Notes under the pieces: model-generated
What the model was told of the DNA's origin: nothing
The model's database searches: none
The model's input: the letters and a program-made list of their open reading frames with translations, nothing else
Assembly: GCF_001613385.1 (NCBI RefSeq)
Contig: NZ_BDCG01000017.1
Location: 248,001-312,000, forward strand
Length of the DNA: 64,000 bases
From: Nocardia flavorosea NBRC 108225
Lineage (GTDB): Bacteria > Actinomycetota > Actinomycetes > Mycobacteriales > Mycobacteriaceae
Reading direction: 5' to 3'
Translations under genes and position numbers: made by a program
Part shown: positions 53,790 through 62,065 of the stretch, one piece after another
Position numbering within the stretch: position 1 is the first letter of the stretch
How the letters are laid out: each line of letters opens with the position of its first letter

Positions 53790-54323
53790 GTGGTGAACGG
53801 CAATCGGAAGCGGCCATTGAACTCCACGGCCGCCTCGTTGCTGGGTTTCCTGCACGAGGGACCGATGTCCGGGTGGGATCTGGTGACCCTCGCGCAGGAC
53901 CGGATCGGCGATTTCTGGACCATCACCCAGAGCCAGGTCTATCGGGAGCTTGCCACCATGGATACCGCAGGCCTGGTGGTGAAAGGGGAAACCGGCGCCC
54001 GGGAGCGCACCCCGTACCGGATCACCGAGGCCGGGCGCGCGGAGTTCGCCGAATGGATCGCCCGCGATCCCGGCGCGGAGACCATTCGATTCCCGCTGCT
54101 GCTCACCCTGCATTTCGGTGGCCACGTGGACCGCACCCATCTGGCCGCCATCATCGAGAACAGCCGAAAGGTACACCAGGAGCGGCTGGACCGTTACCAG
54201 GCCGAGTCGGCCCGGACCATGCCACCGTACGCGCGCGCCACTCTGGAGTTCGGGATCGGTTACGAGCGTGCCGTTCTGGAGTGGTTCGACCGGTTACCGG
54301 AAATCCTGGCCCCTGAGATCTAG
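53790..54323 (+). CDS. PadR family transcriptional regulator
   Basis: 177 residues: winged helix (AASLLGFLHEGPMSGWDLVT, SQVYRELATMDTAGLVV, YRITEAGRAEF) and a Vir-type helical C-terminal domain. GTG 53790 follows AAAGGGG. It lies 53 bases after cobIJ but has its own inverted repeat, so it is probably not part of the cob operon. Its target is not obvious; no transporter is adjacent. Confidence 0.9.
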   Translation: MVNGNRKRPLNSTAASLLGFLHEGPMSGWDLVTLAQDRIGDFWTITQSQVYRELATMDTAGLVVKGETGARERTPYRITEAGRAEFAEWIARDPGAETIRFPLLLTLHFGGHVDRTHLAAIIENSRKVHQERLDRYQAESARTMPPYARATLEFGIGYERAVLEWFDRLPEILAPEI

Positions 54324-54754
54324 TCCCCTCACTTTCCTCCCGGACCGGCCTTCCACCTCCGGTACGAATCGGGCCCGTGCGCCCGGCTACGTTCTTTCCC
54401 ACCGACGCAGCAAGAATGAATCAATAGGCCGGCCGGTGGTTGAGGCGCTCCGAGCTTGCGAGGAGCCTCGGTGACCGATCGTGGGTCGTCCTGGCCCGCA
54501 CCCGCAATGCCTGTCTACTATTCGTCTCCGGTCTCGGCGTGCGCACCGACACGGGGCCACACGATGGGTTCGACAGCGATTGCCTTGCCCGGCCGCACCG
54601 CGGCTCCGCCGTGCCGAACACTGAACCGGGCCCGGTTCCTCGCCGAGCCGCGGCCGGGGTCACGGTGTCACCGCGGGCGGCGCAGAGGTGGGTGGTGGCC
54701 CAGCCGATTCCGGACGCCCGTCCTGCCTCGGCCAGGTCACCGCACGAACCAGCC
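54324..54754. other. Convergent intergenic region, no gene seen
   Basis: 431 bases between the PadR gene and the end of cobK. A GC-rich imperfect hairpin near 54437-54466 (GAGGCGCTCC facing GGAGCCTC) may terminate the plus-strand transcript. No gene was recognised. Confidence 0.4.
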
Positions 54755-55525
54755 CTACCTGCGCTCCGGGGTCCGACCACGGTGCGCGGCAGCATAATCG
54801 ATAACCCATTCCCGCGCGGCGCCGAGGGACGTGACCTCGACGAGCCCGGGCGGTGCCGGGGGCCGGTCGACCATCACCACGGGAATGCCCGCTTCCCGGG
54901 CCGCGGCGAGTTTGGCGGAGGTAGCCGCACCCCCGCTGTCCTTGGTGACGAGCACCTCGATACGTTGTTGCGCCAGTAACGCGCTTTCCGACTCCACTGT
55001 GAATGGCCCGCGGGCGAGCAGGACCTCGTGGCGCGGCGGCAACGCGGCGTCGGGTGGATCTATGGTGCGGATCAGGTACCACGGGCGGGTGTATCCGGCG
55101 AATGCACCGACCCCCTGCCGGCCGATGGTGAGCAGGATCCGGTCGCCGGTCTCCGCGGAGACCCGGGCGGCCGCGGCCATATCCGGGACCCGCAGCCAGT
55201 GATCGCCCGGGACGGGGGTCCAGCCCGGCCGGTTCAGCCGGATCATGGGCAAGCCCAGCTCCGCGCTCGCCCGCGCGGCATGTGCGGTCATGGTCGCCGC
55301 GAACGGATGGGTGGCATCCACGATCAGCTCTATGGCGTTACCTGTCAACCAATTCCGTAATCCCTCGGCACCGCCGAAGCCGCCCACCCGAACGATCCCA
55401 CCGGGACGGACCGGATCCGATACGCGACCGGCAAGCGAGGACACGATCTCAAGCCCTCGCGCGCCGGCCAGTGCATGGGCCAGTTCCCGGGCCTCCCCGG
55501 TGCCGCCCAGCAGCAGAATTCTCAG
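54755..55525 (-). CDS. cobK: Precorrin-6A reductase CobK
   Basis: 256 residues. It reduces precorrin-6A to precorrin-6B with NADPH. Motifs: RILLLGGTGEARELAHAL at the N-terminus, IVDATHPFAATMTAHAA and VTKDSGGAATSAKLAAAREA. No ATG, GTG or TTG lies at the N-terminus. The only codon giving the expected start (xRILLLGG) is CTG at 55525, overlapping the stop of the upstream gene as CTGA. Translation is therefore probably coupled, or uses the rare CTG start. Confidence 0.92.
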   Translation of the reverse strand: MRILLLGGTGEARELAHALAGARGLEIVSSLAGRVSDPVRPGGIVRVGGFGGAEGLRNWLTGNAIELIVDATHPFAATMTAHAARASAELGLPMIRLNRPGWTPVPGDHWLRVPDMAAAARVSAETGDRILLTIGRQGVGAFAGYTRPWYLIRTIDPPDAALPPRHEVLLARGPFTVESESALLAQQRIEVLVTKDSGGAATSAKLAAAREAGIPVVMVDRPPAPPGLVEVTSLGAAREWVIDYAAAHRGRTPERR

Positions 55526-56145
55526 GGCTGCCCGCTGAAGTAGGCCATGGCCGAATCCAGCAGTGGCGGCCCACCGGCCACGGCGAGCCCGATTCCGGCA
55601 CCGATGATGGCCCCCGGGAGCAGGCCGATTCCGAGGAACAGGAATCCGATACCCGCGCCGATGGCCGCACCGACGGCCGCCCCCAGCGAGGCGTCCTGCA
55701 GTTCGTTCATGAACCACTGCTGGGCACCGATGAATTGGGCCTGCGCCGGCGCACCCGCCACGGGGGTGGCCTGCGGGGTGAGGGTCAGCCTGCTGCTGTC
55801 CTCGTCGATGGTGGCGGCGACGGCGACGACCTGGCCGTCCGCCTGCCGGCTCAGTGGAATACTGGTGAGGCGTTCCCCGGCGGCATTGGTCAGCACCACG
55901 GCGTCGTTGGCGGCATCCAGGCTGAACACACCCCCGGAAACCGTGGTGACCAGTGATTTACCGGCCTCGGCGAGGGCCAGCGTGTAATCGACGCCGCCGT
56001 CGTGGCCGGTGACCTCCGGTACCGCGTTCGCCTGCTGTTCGACGGCCGGTGCTGCGGGGGCGGGAGCGGCGTAGCCGGTGCCGGCGGCGATTCCGGTGGC
56101 CGCGGCCGCCATGATCGCGGTGGCGGCGAATCTCTTGTATTTCAC
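55522..56145 (-). CDS. Exported glycine-zipper protein of unknown function
   Basis: 207 residues. Signal peptide (AATAIMAAAATGIAAGTGYA), a beta-rich middle (VDYTLALAEAGKSLVTTVSG, AVVLTNAAGERLTSIPL), then a C-terminal membrane stretch with small-residue spacing (AAVGAAIGAGIGFLFLGIGL). GGAGAA lies 6 bases before GTG 56145. Its stop overlaps the cobK start. It occupies the place where cobM lies in M. tuberculosis. Nothing in the sequence links it to cobalamin chemistry. Confidence 0.78.
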   Translation of the reverse strand: MKYKRFAATAIMAAAATGIAAGTGYAAPAPAAPAVEQQANAVPEVTGHDGGVDYTLALAEAGKSLVTTVSGGVFSLDAANDAVVLTNAAGERLTSIPLSRQADGQVVAVAATIDEDSSRLTLTPQATPVAGAPAQAQFIGAQQWFMNELQDASLGAAVGAAIGAGIGFLFLGIGLLPGAIIGAGIGLAVAGGPPLLDSAMAYFSGQP

Positions 56146-56243
56146 TCGTGTTCTCCGACGTTGCGCGCGAGCCCGGTGACCCACGCTCGGAACGCACACC
56201 GAGAATACTCCCGCTGTCCGGTTCGTCCATTCGAATGGCACAG

Positions 56244-57509
56244 TCACGCAGTAGCAGCGGGCGATCGGCCCTTCACGACCGACCATTGCGTCACCGGTAA
56301 CTGCGGACGCCAGGTCGTGAAACGCCCCAGCGGCTCCCCTCGGTAGATCTGGAACCGGCGCAAGTCCCCGCCGTGCTCCCCGGCCCACGAAATCAGCAGT
56401 GTTTCCGATTCTGCGGTGACGGCATTGGCCACGAGCCGCCCGCCCGCGGGCAGCCGCGACCAGCACAGATCGAACAGTTGCGGTGTGGTGAGGCCGCCTC
56501 CGAGGAAGATCGCGTCGGGCGCGCCCGGTACGGCCTCACCGGCGAGTTCGGCAACCGCCTCACCCCGCATCTCGATATCGGGGACGCCCAGCGCGCGTGC
56601 GTTTCCGGCAATCTGCTCTCGGCGCCGGTCCAGGATTTCGAATGTCACCGCCCGGCAGGATGGATGCGTGCGGCACCATTCGATGGCGATACTGCCCGAA
56701 CCGCCGCCGATATCCCACAGGATCTCGCCCGGTCCCGGTGCCAGCGCGGCGAGGGTCAGCGCCCGGATCTCCGATTTGGTGAGTTGACCGTCGCCGGTAT
56801 ACGCGGAATCGGGCAGCCCGGGTTGCCGGGTGCGGCGCGGATGCCCGGGTTCACCGGCCACCGCTATCGCGACAATATTGAGCGGATCACCGGGTACTTC
56901 CCGCCAGTCCGCGGCGAGGCCCGAGACGATCCGCTCAGCCGGGCCACCCAATTGCTCCAGCAATGTCACACGGGAGGGCCCGAAACCGTAGGAGCGCAGT
57001 AGTTCTACGATCTCGGCGGGAGTATCGGCATCCGCGCTGAGGACGAGTACTCGCCGGCCGTCGATCAGTTCCGGCAGTACCCGCCGGACCGGCCGGCCGA
57101 CCGCGCTCACGATGCCGACCTCGGGAAGCGGCCAGCCGAGCCGGGCGCAGGCCAGCGAGGCCGACGACGGCTGGGGCAGCACCCGCAGCGATTCGGGGCC
57201 CAGCAACCGGGCGAGAGTCGTACCGATGCCGTAGAACATCGGGTCGCCGCTGGCGAGTATCCCGAGCCGGGCACCGCGCAGATCCGCCAGCAGACCGGGG
57301 AGCGCGGGTACCAGCGGTGACGGCCAGGGCTGCCGGTCGGCAGCGATCTCGGGAGGTAGCAGGCCGAGCTGCCGATCCGACCCCAGCAGCACCGTGCATT
57401 CCCGCAACGCCTGGCGCGAGGTCTCCGACAGCCCTGCCCAGCCGTCGGCGCCGATACCGACCACGGGAATACGAGGCCCGGCCGACCACATCGCCGAGTC
57501 CGCACTCAT
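56244..57509 (-). CDS. cobL: Precorrin-6Y C5,15-methyltransferase (decarboxylating) CobL
   Basis: 421 residues. An N-terminal CbiE-like methyltransferase (VVGIGADGWAGLSETSRQAL, LASGDPMFYGIGTTLARLLG) is fused to a C-terminal CbiT-like one (TKSEIRALTLAALAPGPGEI, WDIGGGSGSIAIEWCR). It methylates C5 and C15 of precorrin-6B and removes the C12 acetate carboxyl. ATG 57509 (continues SADSAMWSAG) is preferred over GTG 57518. Same strand as cobK and the glycine-zipper gene, so these three probably share a transcript. Confidence 0.95.
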   Translation of the reverse strand: MSADSAMWSAGPRIPVVGIGADGWAGLSETSRQALRECTVLLGSDRQLGLLPPEIAADRQPWPSPLVPALPGLLADLRGARLGILASGDPMFYGIGTTLARLLGPESLRVLPQPSSASLACARLGWPLPEVGIVSAVGRPVRRVLPELIDGRRVLVLSADADTPAEIVELLRSYGFGPSRVTLLEQLGGPAERIVSGLAADWREVPGDPLNIVAIAVAGEPGHPRRTRQPGLPDSAYTGDGQLTKSEIRALTLAALAPGPGEILWDIGGGSGSIAIEWCRTHPSCRAVTFEILDRRREQIAGNARALGVPDIEMRGEAVAELAGEAVPGAPDAIFLGGGLTTPQLFDLCWSRLPAGGRLVANAVTAESETLLISWAGEHGGDLRRFQIYRGEPLGRFTTWRPQLPVTQWSVVKGRSPAATA

Positions 57510-57642
57510 ACCGCGCACCCCGGGGTCGGTCCGGGGGGATCACAGTGTTGCCGGACCGATATCGATCGCTCCCGGCGGACGACGCGGCGCAGCCCCGCTC
57601 CGGCGCCGACCGGATCATTCCGGCACCGGCCGGTGCACGTAC

Positions 57643-58407
57643 TCACCGCGGCAGCCGCCGCCAGACGGCCTGGGGCAGCAGTCGCATTCCGAAAAACAAC
57701 GGGCGCAGAATCCCAGGTATCCAGATCCGGGCGGCGCGCCGGCCCAGCGCACCCACGACCGCATCGGCGACCTGGTCGGGTGTGCTGGAGAACGGCGCCG
57801 GACTCATCCCCTCGGTCATCCGGCCGATCACGAAACCCGGGCGGGCGAGCAGCAGATGCACCCCGCTACCGTGCAGCGCATCGGCCAGACCGCTGGCGAA
57901 ACCGTCCAGCCCGGCCTTGGCCGACCCGTACACGTAGTTCGCCCGCCGGACCCGCACTCCCGCCACCGAACTGAAAACGACGAGATGTCCGCCTCGCTGG
58001 GCACGGAACTCGTTGGCCAGTACCGTGAGGACGCTGAGCTGGGCGGTGTAATCGGTGTGCACCACGGCCAGCGCGTGGGCGGGGTCCGCCTCGGCCAGAG
58101 CCTGATCACCGAGAACACCGAACGCCAGGACCGCGACACCGACGGGGCCGTAGTCGGCGACGATCTTGGCCAGCAGCGCCGGATGGCTCGCGGTGTCGGC
58201 GGCATCGAATTCGACCGGATGGACGGCCGTTGCCCCGGCCGCGGTGAGCGCCGCGGTTTCGGTGTGCAATTCCTCGCACCGCCGCGCGGCCAGGACCACG
58301 GCCCGGCCGGGTGCCAGCCGCAGCGCCACCTGCAGACCGATTTCGCTGCGTCCGCCCAGCACCAGCACCGTGCCCGGGTCGATCCCTCGTCTACGACGCA
58401 CAACCAT
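57643..58407 (-). CDS. DprE2-like short-chain dehydrogenase
   Basis: 254 residues with VLVLGGRSEIGLQVALRLAP, VEFDAADTASHP, VVFSSVAGVRVRRANYVYGS then AKAGLDGF (catalytic Ser, Tyr, Lys), and ARPGFVIGRMTEGM. It closely resembles decaprenylphosphoryl-2-keto-ribose reductase (DprE2) but sits in the cob region, like Rv2073c of M. tuberculosis, rather than beside dprE1. Probably a paralogue acting on another ketone. Head-to-head with the PPOX gene. Confidence 0.9.
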   Translation of the reverse strand: MVVRRRRGIDPGTVLVLGGRSEIGLQVALRLAPGRAVVLAARRCEELHTETAALTAAGATAVHPVEFDAADTASHPALLAKIVADYGPVGVAVLAFGVLGDQALAEADPAHALAVVHTDYTAQLSVLTVLANEFRAQRGGHLVVFSSVAGVRVRRANYVYGSAKAGLDGFASGLADALHGSGVHLLLARPGFVIGRMTEGMSPAPFSSTPDQVADAVVGALGRRAARIWIPGILRPLFFGMRLLPQAVWRRLPR

Positions 58408-58490
58408 GCGCTCAGTCTGTCATCCGGGACCGGTGACGACCCGCACCGGGAGACCCGAGTCCGGTACAGGTCACCGGCTACGGTCCTCAT

Positions 58491-58895
58491 ATGGCAACCC
58501 ACACCGTCGAATTGTCGGCCGCCGCCGTCGAGTTCCTCACCGAACGGCATCTGGCCACCCTCACCACCCTGCGCGCGGACGGCACCCCGCACGTGGTGCC
58601 GGTGGGCTTCACCTGGGACGGCGCCACCGGGCTGGTCCGCGTGATCACCGACGGCGCCTCGGTCAAGGCCCGCAACGTACGCCGGTCGGGGTACGCCTCC
58701 GTGGGGCAGGTCGATGGTCGGCGCTGGCTCACCCTCGAGGGCCCCGCCACGGTGCTGGACGAACCGGTGCAGGTCCGGGAGGCCGAACGCCGCTACGCCG
58801 AGCGATACCGCACCCCGCGGGAGAACCCGACCCGCGTGGTACTCGCGATCGAAGTCCACCGGGTACTGTGCGGGCTCGCCTTGCGGACCGCCTGA
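58491..58895 (+). CDS. PPOX-class F420-dependent oxidoreductase (Rv2074-like)
   Basis: 134 residues of the split-barrel fold: FLTERHLATLTTLRADGTPH, VPVGFTWD, VKARNVRRSGYASVGQVDG. Rv2074 is reported to be an F420-dependent biliverdin reductase, so a tetrapyrrole link is possible here but unproven. The ATG at 58491 is the family start. Confidence 0.9.
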   Translation: MATHTVELSAAAVEFLTERHLATLTTLRADGTPHVVPVGFTWDGATGLVRVITDGASVKARNVRRSGYASVGQVDGRRWLTLEGPATVLDEPVQVREAERRYAERYRTPRENPTRVVLAIEVHRVLCGLALRTA

Positions 58896-59237
58896 CTGCC
58901 CGGATTTCAACGGCGACGAGCCCGCCGGCGGGTTCACCCGGGATCCCGGACCGTGCCGCGCTGCCTGCCGATTCCTCATCCGAGCGCTCGGGCGTACGGC
59001 CACGGCGCATCGGCAGTAGGTAACCCCCGGTCACGGTGCTCGTGCCCGGACAGGTCGACAAGGACATCGAGAAAACACTGCTGAGCCGCGGCCGGTGAGT
59101 GGGAAGAACCCACCTTCCCCCGTGACGCCGGACGTGCGCAGGCGCGCTGCCCGTAGCCCGGAAGGACAGTCCTTGACAGCCGGCTTGTTCGCGGCGGCCG
59201 CCGTGTGCCGGACGGTAGCCTCCGCTCGGGCAGATTG
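58896..59237. other. Convergent intergenic region, no gene seen
   Basis: 342 bases between the PPOX gene and the end of the M24 peptidase. A short plus-strand phrase (VLVPGQVDKDIEKTLLSRGR and stop, ending near 59096) reads protein-like but lacks an upstream gene body. Confidence 0.35.
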
Positions 59238-60371
59238 TCAGGCGGGCAGGACGGTGAGGCCGTGCGGCTGCTGGTTCATCGAAACGCAACCGTCTTCGGT
59301 GACGACCACGATGTCCTCGATCCGGGCGCCCCATTCACCGGGAAAATAGATCCCGGGTTCGATACTGAAGGCCATGCCGGGGCGCAGTTCCAGATCGTTG
59401 CCCGCGACGATATAGGGCTCCTCATGCACCGACAGGCCGATCCCGTGCCCGGTGCGGTGGACGAATGCCGCACCGAGCCCGGCGGCCTCGAGCGGTTCAC
59501 GGGCCGCCGCATCCACCGCGGCGGCCGGTACACCCGGGCGTACGGCGGCGACGGCGGCGGCCTGCGCCCGTTCCAGTTCGGCACAGCGGGCGGCGATCTC
59601 CGGATCGGGTTCGCCGAGGACGTAGGTGCGAGTGGAATCGGAGTAGTAGCCGGGTTCCACCGGGCCGCCGATATCGATGACCACTACATCACCGGCCTCG
59701 ATGCGCCGGTCCGACACCTCGTGGTGCGGGATGGCACCGTTGGGCCCGCTGCCGACGATCACGAACTCGGCGCCGGTATGCTCCTCGGCGACGATCGCGT
59801 CGGTGATATCCTTCCCGACCTCGGCCTCGGTGCGTCCCACTTGCAGGAATTCGCCCATCCGGGCATGAACGCGGTCGATGGCGGCACCCGCCCGGCGCAG
59901 CGCCTCGATCTCGGCGTCGCCCTTGATCATGCGCAGTTCCCGCAGCACCGGGGTCGCCGAAACCGGCAGTCCGCTGAAACTGTGCGCGAGCGGCAGAAGA
60001 TGCAGCGCGGGCATGGTATCGGCAACCGCCACCCGCGACCCGATATGCAGTGCCGACTGCACCAGGTCGTAGGGGTTCACGCCGTCCACCCAGTCCAGGA
60101 CGCGCAGTCCCAGCTCGTCCACCGCGGATTCCCGCAGCCCGGCCACCTCCAGTTTCGGCACGACCACCGAGGGGGTGGCCTTATCGGAGGTGATCACCAG
60201 GCAGGTGAGCCGCTCGAACGATTGCGCGGACGATCCGATGAGATACCGCAGGTCGGGGCCGGGAGTGATGAGCAGCGCGTCCAGATGCGCTTCGCGGATC
60301 AGCTGTACCGCCCGCTCCAGTCGCTGCTCGTAGATTCCCGCCGCGAACCGTGACTCCGTGTGCGCGCTCAT
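59238..60371 (-). CDS. M24 family Xaa-Pro peptidase (PepQ/PepE-like)
   Basis: 377 residues. Creatinase N-terminal domain, then a pita-bread domain with metal ligands in VIDIGGPVEPGYYSDSTRTY (two Asp), HRTGHGIGLSVHEEPYI (His), FSIEPGIYF (Glu) and ARIEDIVVV (Glu). It cleaves X-Pro dipeptides or N-terminal X-Pro bonds in the cytoplasm. ATG 60371 (continues SAHTESRFAAG) is taken as start. Homologous in position to Rv2089c. Divergent from the exonuclease gene. Confidence 0.93.
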   Translation of the reverse strand: MSAHTESRFAAGIYEQRLERAVQLIREAHLDALLITPGPDLRYLIGSSAQSFERLTCLVITSDKATPSVVVPKLEVAGLRESAVDELGLRVLDWVDGVNPYDLVQSALHIGSRVAVADTMPALHLLPLAHSFSGLPVSATPVLRELRMIKGDAEIEALRRAGAAIDRVHARMGEFLQVGRTEAEVGKDITDAIVAEEHTGAEFVIVGSGPNGAIPHHEVSDRRIEAGDVVVIDIGGPVEPGYYSDSTRTYVLGEPDPEIAARCAELERAQAAAVAAVRPGVPAAAVDAAAREPLEAAGLGAAFVHRTGHGIGLSVHEEPYIVAGNDLELRPGMAFSIEPGIYFPGEWGARIEDIVVVTEDGCVSMNQQPHGLTVLPA

Positions 60372-60442
60372 GATCTCGAACTTACCCGGTGTCCGGGGGC
60401 GGTACACCGGATCCGTCGGTAGGGCCCGGTAGATTCCGGCGG

Positions 60443-61411
60443 GTGACTACGACCGAATCCACACCGCGTCCACTGCTGCTGCTGGACGGAGCGAGTCTGT
60501 GGTTCCGGGCCTTCCACGCCATCCCGGACAAGATCACCGCACCGGACGGCAGATCGGTGAACGCGCTGCGCGGATTCATCGATATGGTCGCCGCCCTCAT
60601 CACCCGGCATCGCCCCACCCGCCTCGTGGTCTGTCTGGATCTGGATTGGCGCCCGCAGTTCCGGGTGGATCTGGTACCGACCTACAAAACGCACCGCCTG
60701 GATACCTCCGCAGACGCCGAACCGGGTGCCGAAGTGGTGCCGGACCGGTTGACACCGCAGGTCGAAATGATTCTGGAGGTGCTGGCCGCCGCCGGTATCG
60801 CCACCGGCGGCGCGGCCGGCCTCGAGGCCGACGATGTGCTCGGCACCCTGGCCTCCACCGAACGCACCGATCCGGTGGTCGTGGTCAGCGGCGACCGCGA
60901 TCTGCTGCAACTCGTGCGCGATACACCCGCACCGCCGGTCCGGGTGCTCTATGCCGGTCGCGGGCTGGCCAAGGCCGAACTTTTCGGCCCCGCCGAGATA
61001 GCGGCCAAATACGGCGTACCGCCGGAGAACGCGGGCCCCGCCTACGCCGATATGGCCACATTGCGTGGTGACTCGTCCGATGGGCTGCCCGGTGCGCCGG
61101 GAATCGGCGAGAAAACCGCCGCGACCCTGATCAGCCGGTTCGGTTCGCTCGAGGCGTTACGCGCCGCCGTGGACGATCCCGGCGCCGAGCTCGCCCAGGG
61201 GGTCCGCGCCAAACTCCGCGCCGCCGCCGACTATCTCGATGCCGCGGCCCCGGTGGTGCGCGTGGTCCGCGACGCGGATGTGATCCTGTCCCGCCCCGAT
61301 AACCTCCACTCCATCCCCGCCGACGCGGAGGCGCTGCAGGAGCTTGCCACCATCTACAACACCGAAAGCCCCGTCAAACGTTTGATCGCGGCCCTCGCCA
61401 CCTGCGCCTGA
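60443..61411 (+). CDS. 5'-3' exonuclease (PolA N-terminal domain-like)
   Basis: 322 residues of the FEN/PIN fold. Active-site acidic residues lie in LLLLDGASLWFRAFHA, VVCLDLDWRPQFR, LEADDVLGTLA and VVSGDRDLLQLV, followed by the helix-3-turn DNA-binding motif LPGAPGIGEKTAATLISRFG. It removes RNA primers or 5' flaps. GTG 60443 is the start. Corresponds to Rv2090. A decayed copy of its middle lies downstream. Confidence 0.94.
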   Translation: MTTTESTPRPLLLLDGASLWFRAFHAIPDKITAPDGRSVNALRGFIDMVAALITRHRPTRLVVCLDLDWRPQFRVDLVPTYKTHRLDTSADAEPGAEVVPDRLTPQVEMILEVLAAAGIATGGAAGLEADDVLGTLASTERTDPVVVVSGDRDLLQLVRDTPAPPVRVLYAGRGLAKAELFGPAEIAAKYGVPPENAGPAYADMATLRGDSSDGLPGAPGIGEKTAATLISRFGSLEALRAAVDDPGAELAQGVRAKLRAAADYLDAAAPVVRVVRDADVILSRPDNLHSIPADAEALQELATIYNTESPVKRLIAALATCA

Positions 61412-61654
61412 ACGGTCCGCTGAAGGCCACCCGGAAAAGGGGCCGGAGTCAGTCCGGCCAGAGTCATCCGCCGAACTCGCTGCGGAAACCGAACTCGGCC
61501 GGATATGCGTCTACGAGGGCCGCGTACCGATCCGAACGCACCGTGGAACCACAGCGCGGGCGGCGACCACCGCGACTCGACGGAAGGCAGGGCTCGCCGG
61601 TGCTGTATTCCGGCGGCCGGCCGCCCCGCCGGCGCCAATTCCGGCCGACTCCTC
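61412..61654. other. Intergenic region after the exonuclease gene
   Basis: About 240 bases without a recognised gene, immediately before the exonuclease-like fragment. Similarity to the parent gene may begin at about 61597 (CGCCGGTG..TCCGGCGG facing CGCCGGTATCGCCACCGGCGG). Confidence 0.35.
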
Positions 61655-61750
61655 CAGAATCATGGTGGTCATGGTCAGCGGCAACCGCTACAGGTGGCAA
61701 CTCGTCCGCAATACCCCCGAATCGCTACGGCTGCCGCTTCTGGTCGGTCG
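61655..61750 (+). pseudogene. Decayed fragment of a second exonuclease copy
   Basis: Reads VVMVSGNRYRWQLVRNTPES followed by LRLPLLVGR. The intact gene at 60871-60961 reads VVVVSGDRDLLQLVRDTPAP followed by PVRVLYAGR; about 17 of 29 residues agree. The active-site acidic residues of GDRD are changed to N and Y, so it cannot be functional. No start or flanking domains remain. It is a residue of partial duplication, on the same strand as the parent. Confidence 0.65.
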
Positions 61751-62065
61751 CCCGTCCGCCCGGTCGCAACCATTCAGATGCGCATATCGTCATATGGGAA
61801 TTATTTTCCTGCGGGCGGCCCAGCCCTCTGCCGGAAGACGAACAACGCAGACGCCTCATCGACGAACTCACCGCCACCCGCGCCGACCCTCGCCCGAGCA
61901 CAGCACACCGCCGCATTACGGGTGATTCGGCAGGTCCGAGCCCCGAGTCCGGAAACGGCTCGGCCCGTCCCGCTCCCGGCGCTCGACACGATGCAGCGAC
62001 GCCGCAAGGGGCTGATACCAACAGCAGGAACGGGCCGAAACGGCTGCACCGCAACCGAAGACAAC
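61751..62065. other. Intergenic region downstream of the DUF4333 gene
   Basis: About 315 bases. A short A/T-rich patch lies at 61785-61810. One plus-strand phrase (LPEDEQRRRLIDELTATRA, near 61828-61884) looks coding-like and may be another decayed piece. No gene was recognised. Confidence 0.35.

Noticed and set aside
54324..54754. Possible tRNA or small RNA in the PadR/cobK gap
   Set aside because: No cloverleaf or conserved T-loop was found by eye; only an imperfect hairpin is present.
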